DNA of 64,000 nt from Paenibacillus sp. J2TS4 (GCF_018403245.1 NZ_BOSH01000006.1:62001-126000), one strand, 5' to 3'; counted from the stretch's first letter, positions 1 through 9,461 are shown. Program-made: numbers and translations. The notes: generated from the sequence alone by a model not told the origin.

Positions 1-384
1 TGTATCTTTTGTAATAGCAAAGTTGACAGCGGGAATATTCAGCTTTTGGAGGACAGGATAAGCATTGGAATAGAAGCTTTCATATCCGTCGTCGAACGTA
101 ACCAGCACCGCATTATCCGGAACCGGTCCTCCGTTCATATAATGCTTGAATTCGTCCAAGGTTATGAATCGGTATCCTTTACTTTGCAGGTAAGTTAATT
201 GCTCTTCAAAGAGGGCGGTTGTGACCGTTCCGGAGCTTTGAATCGTATCATCGACATGATGGTACATAATAACAGCAACTTGATCCCGGTACAGCTTATT
301 CGGCTGATAAGCCGCAAGAGAAGAGACTAGCACAGTCAGACCGATTAGGACAAGAAAGAAACTGCGTAATACAAATTTAATCAT
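1..384 (-). CDS. Polysaccharide deacetylase, 3' part cut by window edge
   Basis: This is the first 128 codons of a NodB-family (CE4) polysaccharide deacetylase read leftwards off the window. An N-terminal hydrophobic segment (about residues 4-22) suggests a signal anchor, so the enzyme should act on a cell-surface glycan. The sequence shows YHHVDD (start of the deacetylase fold) and TFDDGYES, the motif carrying the catalytic base and metal-binding Asp. The His-containing motif lies beyond the edge. Two ATGs compete, at 390 and 384; the GGAGA ribosome site abuts the first and lies 6 bases from the second, so I chose 384. The substrate cannot be told; PgaB/IcaB-like N-deacetylation of a matrix polysaccharide or peptidoglycan are both possible. 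Confidence 0.85.
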   Translation of the reverse strand, partial: MIKFVLRSFFLVLIGLTVLVSSLAAYQPNKLYRDQVAVIMYHHVDDTIQSSGTVTTALFEEQLTYLQSKGYRFITLDEFKHYMNGGPVPDNAVLVTFDDGYESFYSNAYPVLQKLNIPAVNFAITKDT

Positions 385-601
385 TTCCATTCTCCTTACT
401 TGGCAGATACCTTATCAGTATATCAATTTACTTCTCAACATACTATATTGACGCGAACAAAACGGAAATGAGATTTAATCCCCAAGATGTTCCATTTTTT
501 CTGTTTACAACAAGCAAAGGGGTATCTATAATAGATATAATTATAAAAATTGTATTATTTTTCAATTATTCTTAAATTATGGAGGACAGGTATTTCTACT
601 A

Positions 602-809
602 TTGAACGAAATAATACTGGAGATCAGCTGTAAACCAACCGGTCTCACTATTCCTCGCTTTGTAAGATGTCACACTTAGTTTAACTCCGATTTATGTTGA
701 AGTCATCAAACCTGAAGGCGGTTACAACACTTTCGGTAAACGTTCCCACCGCAAGGTTATTACCATGGTAAAGCCGATCACTAACATCTTATCGGATAGT
801 AGCCATTAG
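602..809 (+). pseudogene. Possible decayed small protein gene
   Basis: Frame 666-809 reads 47 residues ending in a stop, with protein-like composition (for example VEVIKPEGG and FGKRSHRK), but has no start codon or ribosome site. A second frame from a TTG at 602 gives 24 residues before a stop, 16 bases after a GGAGG. Together they look like one short gene broken by a frameshift. I do not recognise the family. It may equally be chance. Confidence 0.25.
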
Positions 810-851
810 GTTGGTGTCATGGATTCATGACCAAATACAAACTAAACCTAC

Positions 852-880
852 TTGACAACTTGGTATTTAAGCATTAATTT
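852..880 (+). promoter_or_regulatory. Possible sigma-A promoter of the peptide transporter operon
   Basis: A perfect TTGACA at 852-857 is followed after 17 bases by TAATTT at 875-880, a weak -10. It would give a leader of about 400 bases before the binding-protein gene. This is the best promoter match I saw in the intergenic region, but the -10 is poor. Confidence 0.3.
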
Positions 881-1292
881 AAAATAACATCGAATAATTC
901 CTGTCAGTGATTAAACGGCATTTAAACCATCTTGAGCTCTAAGTAAACGGACGAGTGGCAACGATGGGAGGAAGGAGTGAGCTTAAATGAAGTCGAATCC
1001 TGCCGTTTCGTGTTGATAAATCGCAGGTTGTTACGGAGCAATATGTTTGTTACGAAGAAGCGAGGGGGTGTGCACAGCATAGTTTTTTTGGTGACGGAAA
1101 TCTGAGGATAGAAGCCATTCGGTTGTCCTGCTTAGCTCAACGGTGTCGATTACCCATTAGAATCCTAGACCCAAGTGGGAAATAAGCATTGAGAATCTGC
1201 AGACTCAGGAATACCTGCAATGTCTTTCCGGGCAAGCGCCGTCATTCGCTTTGAGCGTGAGAGACTATAATAATTATTTAAAGGTGGTCATT

Positions 1293-3032
1293 ATGAAAAA
1301 ATTATCGTACATACTATCTACCGTTTTCTTATCTGCTTCCCTTATATTGTCTGCGTGCTCTTCGGACAAGGCCGACCCGGCGCCTTCCAATGCGCCATCG
1401 GGATCACCGACGAACTCTCCGGATGCATCATCCAGCCCTGCACCGACAGATTCGGCTCTGACGGAGCCTCTTAAGGCCGCGGACATGTCCAAGCTTCCGC
1501 AAAGAGCGCAGAGTCGTACGGATACGATTATCGTCGGATTAGTCAACCCCAGCGGGGCTTTCACCCCGTACTTCACTCAGGTTGGCTATGACGGCAACGT
1601 TAACTCGGTGCTATATACTCCGCTTGTCCGAATCGATGAGAAGGGATTGCCGATTCCCGGGTTGGCCGAAAGCTGGGAAATATCGGAGGATGGGCTTACC
1701 TACACCTACCATCTTCGCAAAGATTTGAAATATAGTGACGGTTCTCCGATGACTACGGCAGATGTGGAATTTACGTGGACCTTGCTGCATGATCCGGCTT
1801 ATGACGGGCTCAATGACGTCGTCGAAGCCCGAATCAAGGGCGGCCTGGCTTACAAGGAAGGCAAAGCCGATTCCATTGAAGGAATCCAGGTCATCGATGA
1901 GCAGACCATCTCGGTAGCATTGGAAGAAAAGAACGCGACCGCGCTGACGGTTCTGGGTGGTCCCATTTTATCCAAAGCGTACTATGGCAAAGATTATAAA
2001 TTCGGAAATTTGGATTATATCAAAAATTTGCACGCCAACCCGATTACTAACGGTCCCTACAAATTGGAGAAGTTCCTTCCGGGGCAGGAAGTCAGATTTT
2101 TGGCCAATGAGCATTACTATTTAGGAAAGCCGAAGACCGAGCACTTTATTTATAAAACGACCGAAGGAGAGACCTGGCAATTCATCGAGACAGGCGAAAC
2201 GGATTACGGTAGTTTCTCGGCTACTGAGGACAATCTCGAGAAATTGAAAAAGCTTGGCTACGTTAATCTGGTTCCGAGCACAGCCAGCAACTACGGCTTC
2301 AATCAATTTAACCTGGAGAAAGATCACTTGAAGGACAAGCGTGTCCGTCAGGCTTTGACCTACGGTCTGAACCGGGAATTGATCTATGTAGATTCCAGAC
2401 AAGGGGCCGGGAAGATTGCCAATATTCCTTCCTCACCGATACTATGGTCCTACACGGAAGAAGGAATCAACCCTTATCCTTATGATCCAGAGAAGGCTAA
2501 GGAACTGTTGGAAGAAGCCGGCTGGAAGGTCGGTGCGGACGGAATCCGCGAGAAAGACGGACAGAAGCTGAAAATTCACTATCTCGGCTCCAAAAATCAG
2601 AACACCGATATATTCATCGCCATTGCCAAGGAGAACTATCAGGAGATCGGGGTTCAGTTGGATGCAGAGCAGTTCCCGGATTTCAACACGATGTATGCCA
2701 AGGTCAAGAGCGGGGATTTTGACATGGCCTCCTTCTCGACAACGATCATCAGCGATCCTTCGCAAGGGGTGAGCGATTTTGTTAAAGGGGAGACCAAAGG
2801 CTACAGCAATCCGAAGCTAGATGAGTTGTACACGCAAGGATTGGCAACCACGGATGTGGAAGAGCGCAAGAAAATATATCATGAGATGTTCAAAATCTTG
2901 AATGACGAGCTGCCGGTTATGTTCACCAGCTATTCGAAATCTATCACAGCCTATAACGGGCGTATCGACGGCTTTGTTCTGAACCCGTTGGCAGGAATAG
3001 CATACAGCCTGCCGAATTGGGAGCTGAAGTAA
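1293..3032 (+). CDS. Peptide ABC transporter substrate-binding lipoprotein
   Basis: This is the extracytoplasmic binding protein (SBP_bac_5 family) that captures oligopeptides or dipeptides for the adjacent ABC importer. The N-terminus has a lipoprotein signal with lipobox LILSAC (Cys22), followed by a Ser/Pro/Ala-rich linker to about residue 60 and then the two-lobed domain, including the family-typical YTYHLRKDLKYSDGSPMT stretch. An in-frame upstream ATG/ATG-like extension exists from 1251, but the AAGGTGG ribosome site lies just before the ATG at 1293 and the signal peptide begins there, giving 579 residues. It is the first of five genes in dpp/opp order; ligand specificity (dipeptide, oligopeptide, nickel or other) cannot be read from sequence alone. 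Confidence 0.9.
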   Translation: MKKLSYILSTVFLSASLILSACSSDKADPAPSNAPSGSPTNSPDASSSPAPTDSALTEPLKAADMSKLPQRAQSRTDTIIVGLVNPSGAFTPYFTQVGYDGNVNSVLYTPLVRIDEKGLPIPGLAESWEISEDGLTYTYHLRKDLKYSDGSPMTTADVEFTWTLLHDPAYDGLNDVVEARIKGGLAYKEGKADSIEGIQVIDEQTISVALEEKNATALTVLGGPILSKAYYGKDYKFGNLDYIKNLHANPITNGPYKLEKFLPGQEVRFLANEHYYLGKPKTEHFIYKTTEGETWQFIETGETDYGSFSATEDNLEKLKKLGYVNLVPSTASNYGFNQFNLEKDHLKDKRVRQALTYGLNRELIYVDSRQGAGKIANIPSSPILWSYTEEGINPYPYDPEKAKELLEEAGWKVGADGIREKDGQKLKIHYLGSKNQNTDIFIAIAKENYQEIGVQLDAEQFPDFNTMYAKVKSGDFDMASFSTTIISDPSQGVSDFVKGETKGYSNPKLDELYTQGLATTDVEERKKIYHEMFKILNDELPVMFTSYSKSITAYNGRIDGFVLNPLAGIAYSLPNWELK

Positions 3033-3110
3033 CCTTGAAATGATAACTGATGTCATCTCCGGCTTGATCCTTCGTCGACAGGTCGGAGTTGACATATTAA
3101 GGAGCAGAAC

Positions 3111-4064
3111 ATGAAAACCTTTTTACTCAGAAGAAGCATGTATATGGTCCTTATTATGCTCGGCGCTTCGCTGCTTATTTTCCTTCTGTATTCATTGACC
3201 CCGGGAGATTATGTAGACAACAATATGAATTTAAGCGAGGAGCGCAAGGCCGAGCTGAGGGAAATCTATGGGTTCAACAAGCCTGTTCTGGAGCGGTATG
3301 TTAATTGGATGGCCAATATTTTCAAAGGGGATTTCGGCTATTCTCTTGCCCAACAGAGGCCGGTTCTTGATTTATTTAATGACTACATATGGAATTCCTT
3401 TCTGCTGGCGGTCGTAGCCACCTTCTTTACCTGGTTTTTCGCGGTGGTGGTTGGAGTGATTACCGCATACAAACAATATTCGTTGTTCGATACGCTGGTC
3501 ATGATCGGAATCTTCGCGGCGATGTCCATCCCATCCTTCTTTATCGGTTTGTTCCTGATCAAAGTATTCGCCGTTGACCTGAAGATTCTTCCTCCCGGAG
3601 GAATGATATCTACGGGAAGCAGGGCGGAAGGCTGGGAGTATGTCAAAGAGGTTCTGCATCATATGACTCTTCCTGTAGCGGTTATGGTTCTGCTCGGTGT
3701 AGGATCGCTTACCCGCTATTTCCGCAGCAATATGCTGGACGTGATCAAACAGGATTACATCCGAACAGCGCGGGCCAAAGGATTGAAGGAAAGAACCGTC
3801 CTGTATCGCCACGCCTTGAAGAATGCGATGCTGCCGGCGATTACGCTGGTCGGATTCGAACTGCCGTCCCTGTTCGGAGGATCGATCATTATTGAGAAAA
3901 TTTTCAATTGGCCGGGAATCGGCCAGCTATATTTGTCTTCCTTTTCGGTCAGGGATTATCCGTTGTTGATGGGCTTTACTTTGTTCATTGCCATTCTGAC
4001 TATCATCGGAACGCTGATCTCGGACATCCTCTACCATACAGCCGACCCGCGTGTCAAACTTTAA
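3111..4064 (+). CDS. dppB: Peptide ABC transporter permease, DppB/OppB type
   Basis: This 317-residue protein is the first of two inner-membrane permeases of the importer. It starts with a transmembrane helix (about residues 9-30), has a long external loop, and then the BPD_transp_1 core of five more helices. The cytoplasmic coupling loop carries the EAA-type motif (RTARAKGLKERTVLYRHALK), which docks on the ATPases. The length matches the DppB family. It follows the binding protein by 78 bases with an AAGGAG ribosome site. The symbol follows family resemblance; OppB is the alternative name. Confidence 0.92.
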   Translation: MKTFLLRRSMYMVLIMLGASLLIFLLYSLTPGDYVDNNMNLSEERKAELREIYGFNKPVLERYVNWMANIFKGDFGYSLAQQRPVLDLFNDYIWNSFLLAVVATFFTWFFAVVVGVITAYKQYSLFDTLVMIGIFAAMSIPSFFIGLFLIKVFAVDLKILPPGGMISTGSRAEGWEYVKEVLHHMTLPVAVMVLLGVGSLTRYFRSNMLDVIKQDYIRTARAKGLKERTVLYRHALKNAMLPAITLVGFELPSLFGGSIIIEKIFNWPGIGQLYLSSFSVRDYPLLMGFTLFIAILTIIGTLISDILYHTADPRVKL

Positions 4065-4080
4065 TGAGGGGGGATAGAAG

Positions 4081-5010
4081 ATGTCTAATTCAACGGTTGA
4101 AGTAAGTAAAGCACGGCAATCGTCCCGGCATCAGGAAGCGTCGGAATCGCTCTGGCGCCAATCTGTCCGTCAATTGCGCAAGAACAAGCTGGCCATGTCG
4201 GGGTTTGTCTTTATCGTCTTTATGTTCCTGGCTTGTTTTATAGGGCCGCTGTTTTCCCCTTATGCCGATAATAAGGTCAATCCGGCCATAATGCATAACG
4301 CGCCCAGCCTCAAGCATTGGTTAGGGACGGATCTGCTCGGCCGGGATGTTCTAACCCGGTTGCTTCAAGCCGGCAGAATTTCGCTTACCGTAGGTCTGGC
4401 TTCGATGGCGCTGTCTCTTACATTAGGTACGGTCCTGGGGATTATTTCGGGCTATTATCGCGGAGTCGTGGATCAAATCATTATGAGACTTGCGGATTTG
4501 CTGCTCACAATACCCAGTTTGCCCCTTCTGTTTATTATGGGCGCCCTGATGTCCGATTGGAAGATCCCGACGGATTACCGGCTGTATCTGGTCATGATCA
4601 TGCTCAGTGTTATAGGATGGCCGGGGGTGGCCCGTATGGTTCGCAGTCAAATGCTCAGCTTGCGTGAACGGGAGTATATGCAGGCAGCCACGGTTCTTGG
4701 TCTCCGAGACAAGCGCAAGCTGTTCCACCATCTGCTGCCCAACGTCTTCCCTCTGCTTATTGTCATTGCGACTCTAAGTACGGGCGGATCGATTCTCGCC
4801 GAATCGGCCCTGAGCTTCTTCGGCCTGGGCGTGATGCCCCCGACTCCAACCTGGGGGAACATGATCGATGCCGCTAATAATGTGATCGACTTCGAGAAGC
4901 GTCCATGGCTATGGATCCCGCCAGGCTTGGCCATTTTTACGACGGTTATCGCGATTAATATTTTTGGCGACGGACTCCGCGATGTTCTCGATCCAAAACA
5001 GCAGAAGTAG
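4081..5010 (+). CDS. dppC: Peptide ABC transporter permease, DppC/OppC type
   Basis: This 309-residue partner permease has the OppC_N region: a cytoplasmic N-terminus of about 40 residues and a first helix at about residues 43-62. The LLGTDLLGRDVLTRL segment, typical of DppC, follows, and then the BPD_transp_1 domain. The coupling-loop motif (YMQAATVLGLRDKRKLFHHLLPN) and the C-terminal INIFGDGLRDVLDP are diagnostic of DppC. It starts 17 bases after dppB behind GAGGGGGGAT and should pair with DppB as a heterodimer. Confidence 0.93.
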   Translation: MSNSTVEVSKARQSSRHQEASESLWRQSVRQLRKNKLAMSGFVFIVFMFLACFIGPLFSPYADNKVNPAIMHNAPSLKHWLGTDLLGRDVLTRLLQAGRISLTVGLASMALSLTLGTVLGIISGYYRGVVDQIIMRLADLLLTIPSLPLLFIMGALMSDWKIPTDYRLYLVMIMLSVIGWPGVARMVRSQMLSLREREYMQAATVLGLRDKRKLFHHLLPNVFPLLIVIATLSTGGSILAESALSFFGLGVMPPTPTWGNMIDAANNVIDFEKRPWLWIPPGLAIFTTVIAINIFGDGLRDVLDPKQQK

Positions 5011-5023
5011 GTGAAACGGAATC

Positions 5024-6010
5024 ATGAACAATATAATCGAGATCAATAACTTGAGCACCTATTTTTATACCTCTGCAGGCGCGGTCAAGGCCGTGGATGA
5101 TGTGAGCTTTCGCGTTCGTGCAGGGGAGACGGTCTGTATTGTCGGTGAGTCCGGCTGTGGTAAAAGCATAACGGCGATGTCGATCATGGGGCTTCTTGAA
5201 GGTCCAAGCGGCCGAGTGGTCCAGGGTGACATTCAATTTGGCGGCCGGGATATTCTGCAAATCAGCAGAGAGGAATTGCGCCGTATTCGCGGCAATGATA
5301 TTTCGATGATTTTTCAAGAGCCGATGTCTTCGCTTAACCCGGTCATCACCATTGGTAAGCAGATTATAGAGCCTCTCATGATTCATAAAAAGCTAAGCAA
5401 GAAGGAAGCTTACAAACGCGCGATAGAATTAATTGAACTGGTCGGTATTCCCCGAGCGGAACAAATCGCGGAATCCTACCCCCATGAACTGTCCGGGGGG
5501 ATGCTTCAGAGAATTATGATTGCCATCGCCATTTCCTGTGAGCCTAAGCTGTTGATTGCGGATGAGCCTACGACAGCGCTGGATGTTACGATTCAGGCGC
5601 AAGTGCTGGAAACCCTTCGGGAAATTAAGGAAAAATCGAACATGTCGATTATTCTGATTACTCATGATCTGGGTGTCGTTGCCGAAATGGCGGACTATGT
5701 CGTCGTGATGTACTCCGGCAAAATTGTCGAAGAAGGCGAAGTGGTCGAGTTATTCGAGCGTCCAAAACATCCGTATACCCGTGGGTTGTTGAAATCGAAG
5801 CCCGTTCTGGGTCAAAGAACGGAGCAGCTTTATTCCATTCCGGGACAAGTGCCAAATCCGCTTCAGCTGACAGAGTCCTGCTACTTTCATGATCGCTGTG
5901 AAAGCTGTATGGCGATCTGCCAGACGCAGCCGCCTTTACTTAAAAAGGTAGAGACGAATCATCAAGTCGCTTGTTGGCTGTACGAGGAGGAGGGCGCAGC
6001 ACATGACTGA
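5024..6010 (+). CDS. dppD: Peptide ABC transporter ATP-binding protein, DppD type
   Basis: This is one of two ATPases that power the importer (328 residues). Walker A is GESGCGKS (41-48); the signature is LSGGMLQR, with Walker B LLIADEPTTALD and the H-loop ITHDLGVVAE after it. The C-terminal oligo/dipeptide-transporter extension has HPYTRGLL and a Cys cluster (CYFHDRCESCMAIC) of the kind reported to bind an iron-sulfur cluster in some DppD proteins; that binding is only inferred here. The stop overlaps the start of dppF, which indicates translational coupling. Confidence 0.93.
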   Translation: MNNIIEINNLSTYFYTSAGAVKAVDDVSFRVRAGETVCIVGESGCGKSITAMSIMGLLEGPSGRVVQGDIQFGGRDILQISREELRRIRGNDISMIFQEPMSSLNPVITIGKQIIEPLMIHKKLSKKEAYKRAIELIELVGIPRAEQIAESYPHELSGGMLQRIMIAIAISCEPKLLIADEPTTALDVTIQAQVLETLREIKEKSNMSIILITHDLGVVAEMADYVVVMYSGKIVEEGEVVELFERPKHPYTRGLLKSKPVLGQRTEQLYSIPGQVPNPLQLTESCYFHDRCESCMAICQTQPPLLKKVETNHQVACWLYEEEGAAHD

Positions 6011-6968
6011 GGCAATGCTTGAAGTGAAGAATTTGAAAAAGTATTTTCCGATCACTGCCGGTTTGTTCAACCGGACCATCGGTCATGTCAAGGCGGTGGA
6101 TGATATAAGCATAAGCATCCAACCTGGAGAGACGTTCGGCTTGGTCGGAGAGTCGGGCAGCGGCAAAAGCACGGTCGGACGCACCATCCTGCGGCTTCAT
6201 GACAAAACAGACGGGGAAGTCCGGTTCAAAGGAATTGATTTGCACGGGCTGACGAATGCAGAAATGCGAAAGCTCAGACCGCAAATGCAGCTAATCTTTC
6301 AAGACCCGTATAGCTCTCTTAATCCCCGAGTACGGGTGGGCGATGCGATAGGGGAAGCGCTGCTGGACCATGGCTTGGCCACGAAGGAAGAAATTCGGGA
6401 TATTGTCATGGAGGTGTTGGAATCCTGTGGACTGTCCTCCTACCATATTAACCGGTTTCCGCACGAATTTTCTGGAGGTCAGCGTCAACGGATCGGAATA
6501 GCCCGCGCGCTGGCGCTGAATCCCGATTTAATTATTGCAGATGAGCCGGTTTCCGCCCTTGATGTCTCCATTCAAGCCCAAATCATCAATCTGTTTCAGA
6601 AGCTGCGGGAAACGAGAGGACTGACCTATTTATTCATTTCGCATGATTTAAGCGTTGTAGAGCATCTCTGTAACCGCATTGGCGTTATGTATCTGGGCTC
6701 CATGATGGAAACCGCTCCGAGAGATGACTTGTTCCGCGAGCCGCTTCATCCTTACACGAAAGCCTTGTTGTCGGCAGTCCCTATCCCTATTCCTAAGCTG
6801 AAGCGCGAAAGAATCGTTCTCAAGGGGGACATCCCGAATCCCGCTAACCCGCCTTCCGGCTGCAAGTTTCATACCCGATGTCCCTTTGCGATAGATCAGT
6901 GCAAGCAGGAGGTTCCGGAGTTTCGCCATGTCGGCCATGATCGTTATGTTGCTTGTCATTTGGTTTAA
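6003..6968 (+). CDS. dppF: Peptide ABC transporter ATP-binding protein, DppF type
   Basis: This is the second ATPase (321 residues) and overlaps dppD by 8 bases. It has Walker A GESGSGKS, the signature FSGGQRQRIGIARAL, Walker B LIIADEPVSALD and H-loop ISHDLSVVEHL. As in DppD, a C-terminal extension with HPYTKALL and a Cys-rich tail (CKFHTRCPFAIDQC) is present. DppD and DppF normally form an asymmetric heterodimer under DppB/DppC. It is the last gene of the operon; a terminator follows within 20 bases. Confidence 0.93.
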   Translation: MTEAMLEVKNLKKYFPITAGLFNRTIGHVKAVDDISISIQPGETFGLVGESGSGKSTVGRTILRLHDKTDGEVRFKGIDLHGLTNAEMRKLRPQMQLIFQDPYSSLNPRVRVGDAIGEALLDHGLATKEEIRDIVMEVLESCGLSSYHINRFPHEFSGGQRQRIGIARALALNPDLIIADEPVSALDVSIQAQIINLFQKLRETRGLTYLFISHDLSVVEHLCNRIGVMYLGSMMETAPRDDLFREPLHPYTKALLSAVPIPIPKLKRERIVLKGDIPNPANPPSGCKFHTRCPFAIDQCKQEVPEFRHVGHDRYVACHLV

Positions 6969-6981
6969 CAGAAATTTAGAG

Positions 6982-7018
6982 GTTCAGCTTAGGCAGAGGC
7001 TTAGGCTGAACTTTTTTT
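6982..7018 (+). terminator. Intrinsic terminator of the peptide transporter operon
   Basis: GTTCAGC and GCTGAAC arms enclose an imperfect extended stem, followed by seven T residues. It sits 14 bases after the dppF stop. Confidence 0.85.
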
Positions 7019-7291
7019 GTCATTATAGAATTTATAACCCGGCATGACCAGCTTGAAATCGTCACACAGCCTTTATTGCCGCCTCCCATCAAAATTGGGC
7101 TATTTTGGCTATTCATTGCTGGAGTTGACACTGGATCAAAGTGATTACCCACTGAGTATAGATCAAAGATGGCATGTGGATGACCACCGTCATGCGACGC
7201 CAAACATCGTGCGCTGGGAGCCGTGCGCGGTGCGGAGCGGGAGAAATACTGACAACTCCCCTGCTGGTGCCGCGTTAGCGGCATGGGGGTC

Positions 7292-7315
7292 TAGATGGAA
7301 TTTATGCAGCTAGTT
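7292..7315. repeat. Short interspersed repeat, TAGATGGA...CAGCTA type
   Basis: The sequence TAGATGGA-attTATG-CAGCTAGTT is the reverse-strand form of the AGCTGTATaaaaTCCAGTTAGAT repeats found at 7458-7485, 43322-43348 and 43374-43395. The unit is partly palindromic, with CAGCTA opposite TAGATGGA. Confidence 0.5.
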
Positions 7316-7457
7316 TGCTCCGTTATGGTTGAAATCGAAGATTAAATGGAAAACATCCATCTATTTTGTTAAAAAAGAGGGGTATCGGCAAAAAACCTCC
7401 ATTTTAAATGCGTTTTTTCCATCTAGTACCGTCAATTCGCTCCATTCGCTTCAATTT

Positions 7458-7485
7458 ACCTGTATAAAATCCAGTTAGATGCAAT
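7458..7485. repeat. Short interspersed repeat, CTGTATAAAATCCAGTTAGAT type
   Basis: This matches the copies at 43322 and 43374 over about 20 bases (CTGTATaaaaTCCAGTTAGAT core). It lies alone in intergenic DNA, 200 bases upstream of the fumarase gene. Confidence 0.5.
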
Positions 7486-7691
7486 CCCTATTATTTTTTG
7501 GGGAGTGTTTTGGTGGGTGTTTTGGTGGGCAGGAGCGGATCAGCGCTCAACATAAGATTCCTCTCCTGCGAGACTAATATTTAAAATAGAATCATTCTAA
7601 AAATTCATGTGCCGCCGTCGTTATGTGATATAATTGGATACGTGTGTAATACTCGAGGTTTCATGCAAAAGAGGAGAGGAGTCTTAATCAC

Positions 7692-9233
7692 ATGCGGCAT
7701 TTTCAAGAAAGCGTATATCGGTTAATCGTAGAGACGTCCACCAATTTGCCGGGGGATGTCCGGCAGGCGATCCGCAAGGCTCGTGAGATGGAGGATCAGG
7801 GGACACGGGCGGCTCTATCTTTATCGACGATTGCGAATAATATCGAAATGGCAGAATGCAATGTTTCTCCAATTTGCCAGGATACGGGCATGCCTACCTT
7901 TGTTATCCATGTCCCGGTCGGAGCGAACCAAATGATCATGAAGCAGCAAATTTATGCAGCTGTGAAGCAGGCGACCCAGGACAGCAAGCTGCGTCCGAAC
8001 TCCGTGGATTCGCTGACAGGAGCGAACAGCGGGGATAACCTGGGACCCGGGACGCCCGTTATTCATTTCGAGCAATGGGAAAGAGACGAGATCGAAGTGA
8101 AACTGATCCTGAAGGGCGGCGGCTGCGAGAATAAAAATATTCAATACAGCCTTCCTGCAGAGCTCGAGGGAGTTGGCAAAGCCGGACGTGATCTCGACGG
8201 AATTCGCAAATGCATTATGCACGCCGTATACCAAGCTCAGGGGCAGGGCTGCAGCGCAGGCTTCATCGGTGTCGGAATTGGCGGTGACCGGACAACCGGT
8301 TACGAGCTGGCGAAGCAGCAGTTGTTCCGCCGCGTGGACGATGTGAATCCGGTTGAAGAACTGCGGCAATTGGAAGAGTACGTGCTGGAGAACGCTAACA
8401 AGCTGGGCATCGGTACGATGGGATTCGGCGGCCAGGTCACGCTGCTTGGCTGCAAGGTCGGAGTGATGAATCGTCTGCCAGCCAGCTTCTTTGTATCCGT
8501 AGCTTACAATTGCTGGGCTTATCGCCGGCAAGGCGTCATTCTGGACGCGTCCACCGGAGAAATCAAGGAATGGCAATACTCCGCCGGGGAGAAAGTGGAT
8601 GTTACAATGGGACAGGCGGAGACGGCTGCCGACAGCCAAGGCGAAGAGCGCCGCGAGGTCGTTCTGCAAACTCCGATTACGGAAGAGCAAATTCGCGAGC
8701 TGCGGGTAGGAGATGTCGTTGTCATCAACGGTCTGATGCACACCGGACGCGACGCCCTGCACAAATATTTGATGGATCATGACTCGCCGGTAGATTTGAA
8801 CGGCTCGGTCATCTATCATTGCGGCCCGGTCATGCAGAAGGACGAGCAGGGCGAATGGCACGTCAAAGCGGCCGGACCGACGACGAGCATCCGCGAGGAG
8901 CCTTATCAAGGCGATATTTTGAAGAAATTCGGCATCCGCGCGGTTATAGGCAAGGGCGGAATGGGAGCCAAAACACTTCAAGCTCTGCAGGAGCACGGGG
9001 CAGTCTATTTGAATGCCATCGGTGGAGCGGCCCAATACTATGCCCAATGCTTGAAGAAAGTCGAGGGAGTAGACTTTCTCGAATTTGGCGTTCCGGAAGC
9101 GATGTGGCATTTGCAGACGGAAGGCTTTGCCGCCATTGTTACAATGGATTCCCATGGGAACAGCCTTCATGCCGATGTAGAGAAGGATTCTCTGGAGAAG
9201 CTGTCCCAATTCAAGGAGCCGGTATTCAAGTAA
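7692..9233 (+). CDS. fumA: Class I fumarate hydratase (single-chain, 4Fe-4S)
   Basis: This enzyme hydrates fumarate to (S)-malate in the TCA cycle. At 513 residues it is the fused form, with the alpha (TtdA-like) region first and the beta (TtdB-like) region after about residue 330. Candidate cluster-ligating cysteines lie in SPICQDTGMP (Cys62), the GGGCENKN segment and GQGCSAGFIGVG. The beta part has the LMHTGRDALHK and IGKGGMG motifs. A tartrate dehydratase is the usual alternative, but single-chain proteins of this kind are normally fumarases. The gene is monocistronic, with the strong AGAGGAGAGGAG site upstream and a terminator about 100 bases downstream. The oxygen-sensitive cluster fits a facultative lifestyle along with cytochrome bd. 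Confidence 0.9.
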   Translation: MRHFQESVYRLIVETSTNLPGDVRQAIRKAREMEDQGTRAALSLSTIANNIEMAECNVSPICQDTGMPTFVIHVPVGANQMIMKQQIYAAVKQATQDSKLRPNSVDSLTGANSGDNLGPGTPVIHFEQWERDEIEVKLILKGGGCENKNIQYSLPAELEGVGKAGRDLDGIRKCIMHAVYQAQGQGCSAGFIGVGIGGDRTTGYELAKQQLFRRVDDVNPVEELRQLEEYVLENANKLGIGTMGFGGQVTLLGCKVGVMNRLPASFFVSVAYNCWAYRRQGVILDASTGEIKEWQYSAGEKVDVTMGQAETAADSQGEERREVVLQTPITEEQIRELRVGDVVVINGLMHTGRDALHKYLMDHDSPVDLNGSVIYHCGPVMQKDEQGEWHVKAAGPTTSIREEPYQGDILKKFGIRAVIGKGGMGAKTLQALQEHGAVYLNAIGGAAQYYAQCLKKVEGVDFLEFGVPEAMWHLQTEGFAAIVTMDSHGNSLHADVEKDSLEKLSQFKEPVFK

Positions 9234-9331
9234 TCTAATGAGTTTGCGCTGGTTGACCATTTTCGAAAGGTCACATAACGACTTGATTATAAAGAAACCA
9301 TGGAGCGAATTGCATGGTTAACAAGTAGACG

Positions 9332-9362
9332 AAGCTGCGGCATAATCCCGCAGCTTTTCTTT
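9332..9362 (+). terminator. Intrinsic terminator after fumarase
   Basis: A perfect 9-bp stem AAGCTGCGG/CCGCAGCTT with a 7-base loop is followed by TTCTTTG. The remaining DNA up to 9581 (the 9234-9581 gap) holds no gene. Confidence 0.85.
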
Positions 9363-9461
9363 GTTAGCCTTCCCTACGTTGGGGAAAATTACAGGAGAAG
9401 GCGCATGAAGAGGCGTTCTTTTATGGAAATGGCTGATCTTGTCCGCTTTGCTTGCTGCTTC

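Larger units (their letters stand above)
391..1292. other. Long intergenic stretch with relic-like sequence and leader
   Basis: About 900 bases without a convincing intact gene separate the deacetylase from the peptide transporter. The left part is AT-rich. Around 602-809 lies a possible decayed reading frame. The right part (about 885-1290) would be a roughly 400-base leader of the transporter operon. I looked for T-box, riboswitch and group II intron hallmarks and recognised none. Confidence 0.5.
7019..7691. other. Intergenic region rich in short repeats, upstream of fumarase
   Basis: These 670 bases contain no credible gene. At 7021-7036 is the TATAGAATTTATAA core shared with two longer repeats at 32095 and 38471. 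Two members of a TAGATGGA/CAGCTA-type repeat lie at 7292 and 7458. A GTGTTTTGGTGG direct pair is at about 7506-7530. A TATAAT-like box at about 7628 and an AGAGGAGAGGAG ribosome site precede the fumarase gene. Confidence 0.6.

Noticed and set aside
885..1290. T-box, riboswitch or group II intron in the peptide transporter leader
   Set aside because: I found no T-box GGTGGNACCGCG motif, no domain V hairpin and no known aptamer core. It stays unexplained.
7821..9260. A 479-codon minus-strand frame opposite fumarase
   Set aside because: It is antisense to a clearly assigned gene. The composition follows the codon positions of fumA, and it has no recognisable domain or ribosome site.
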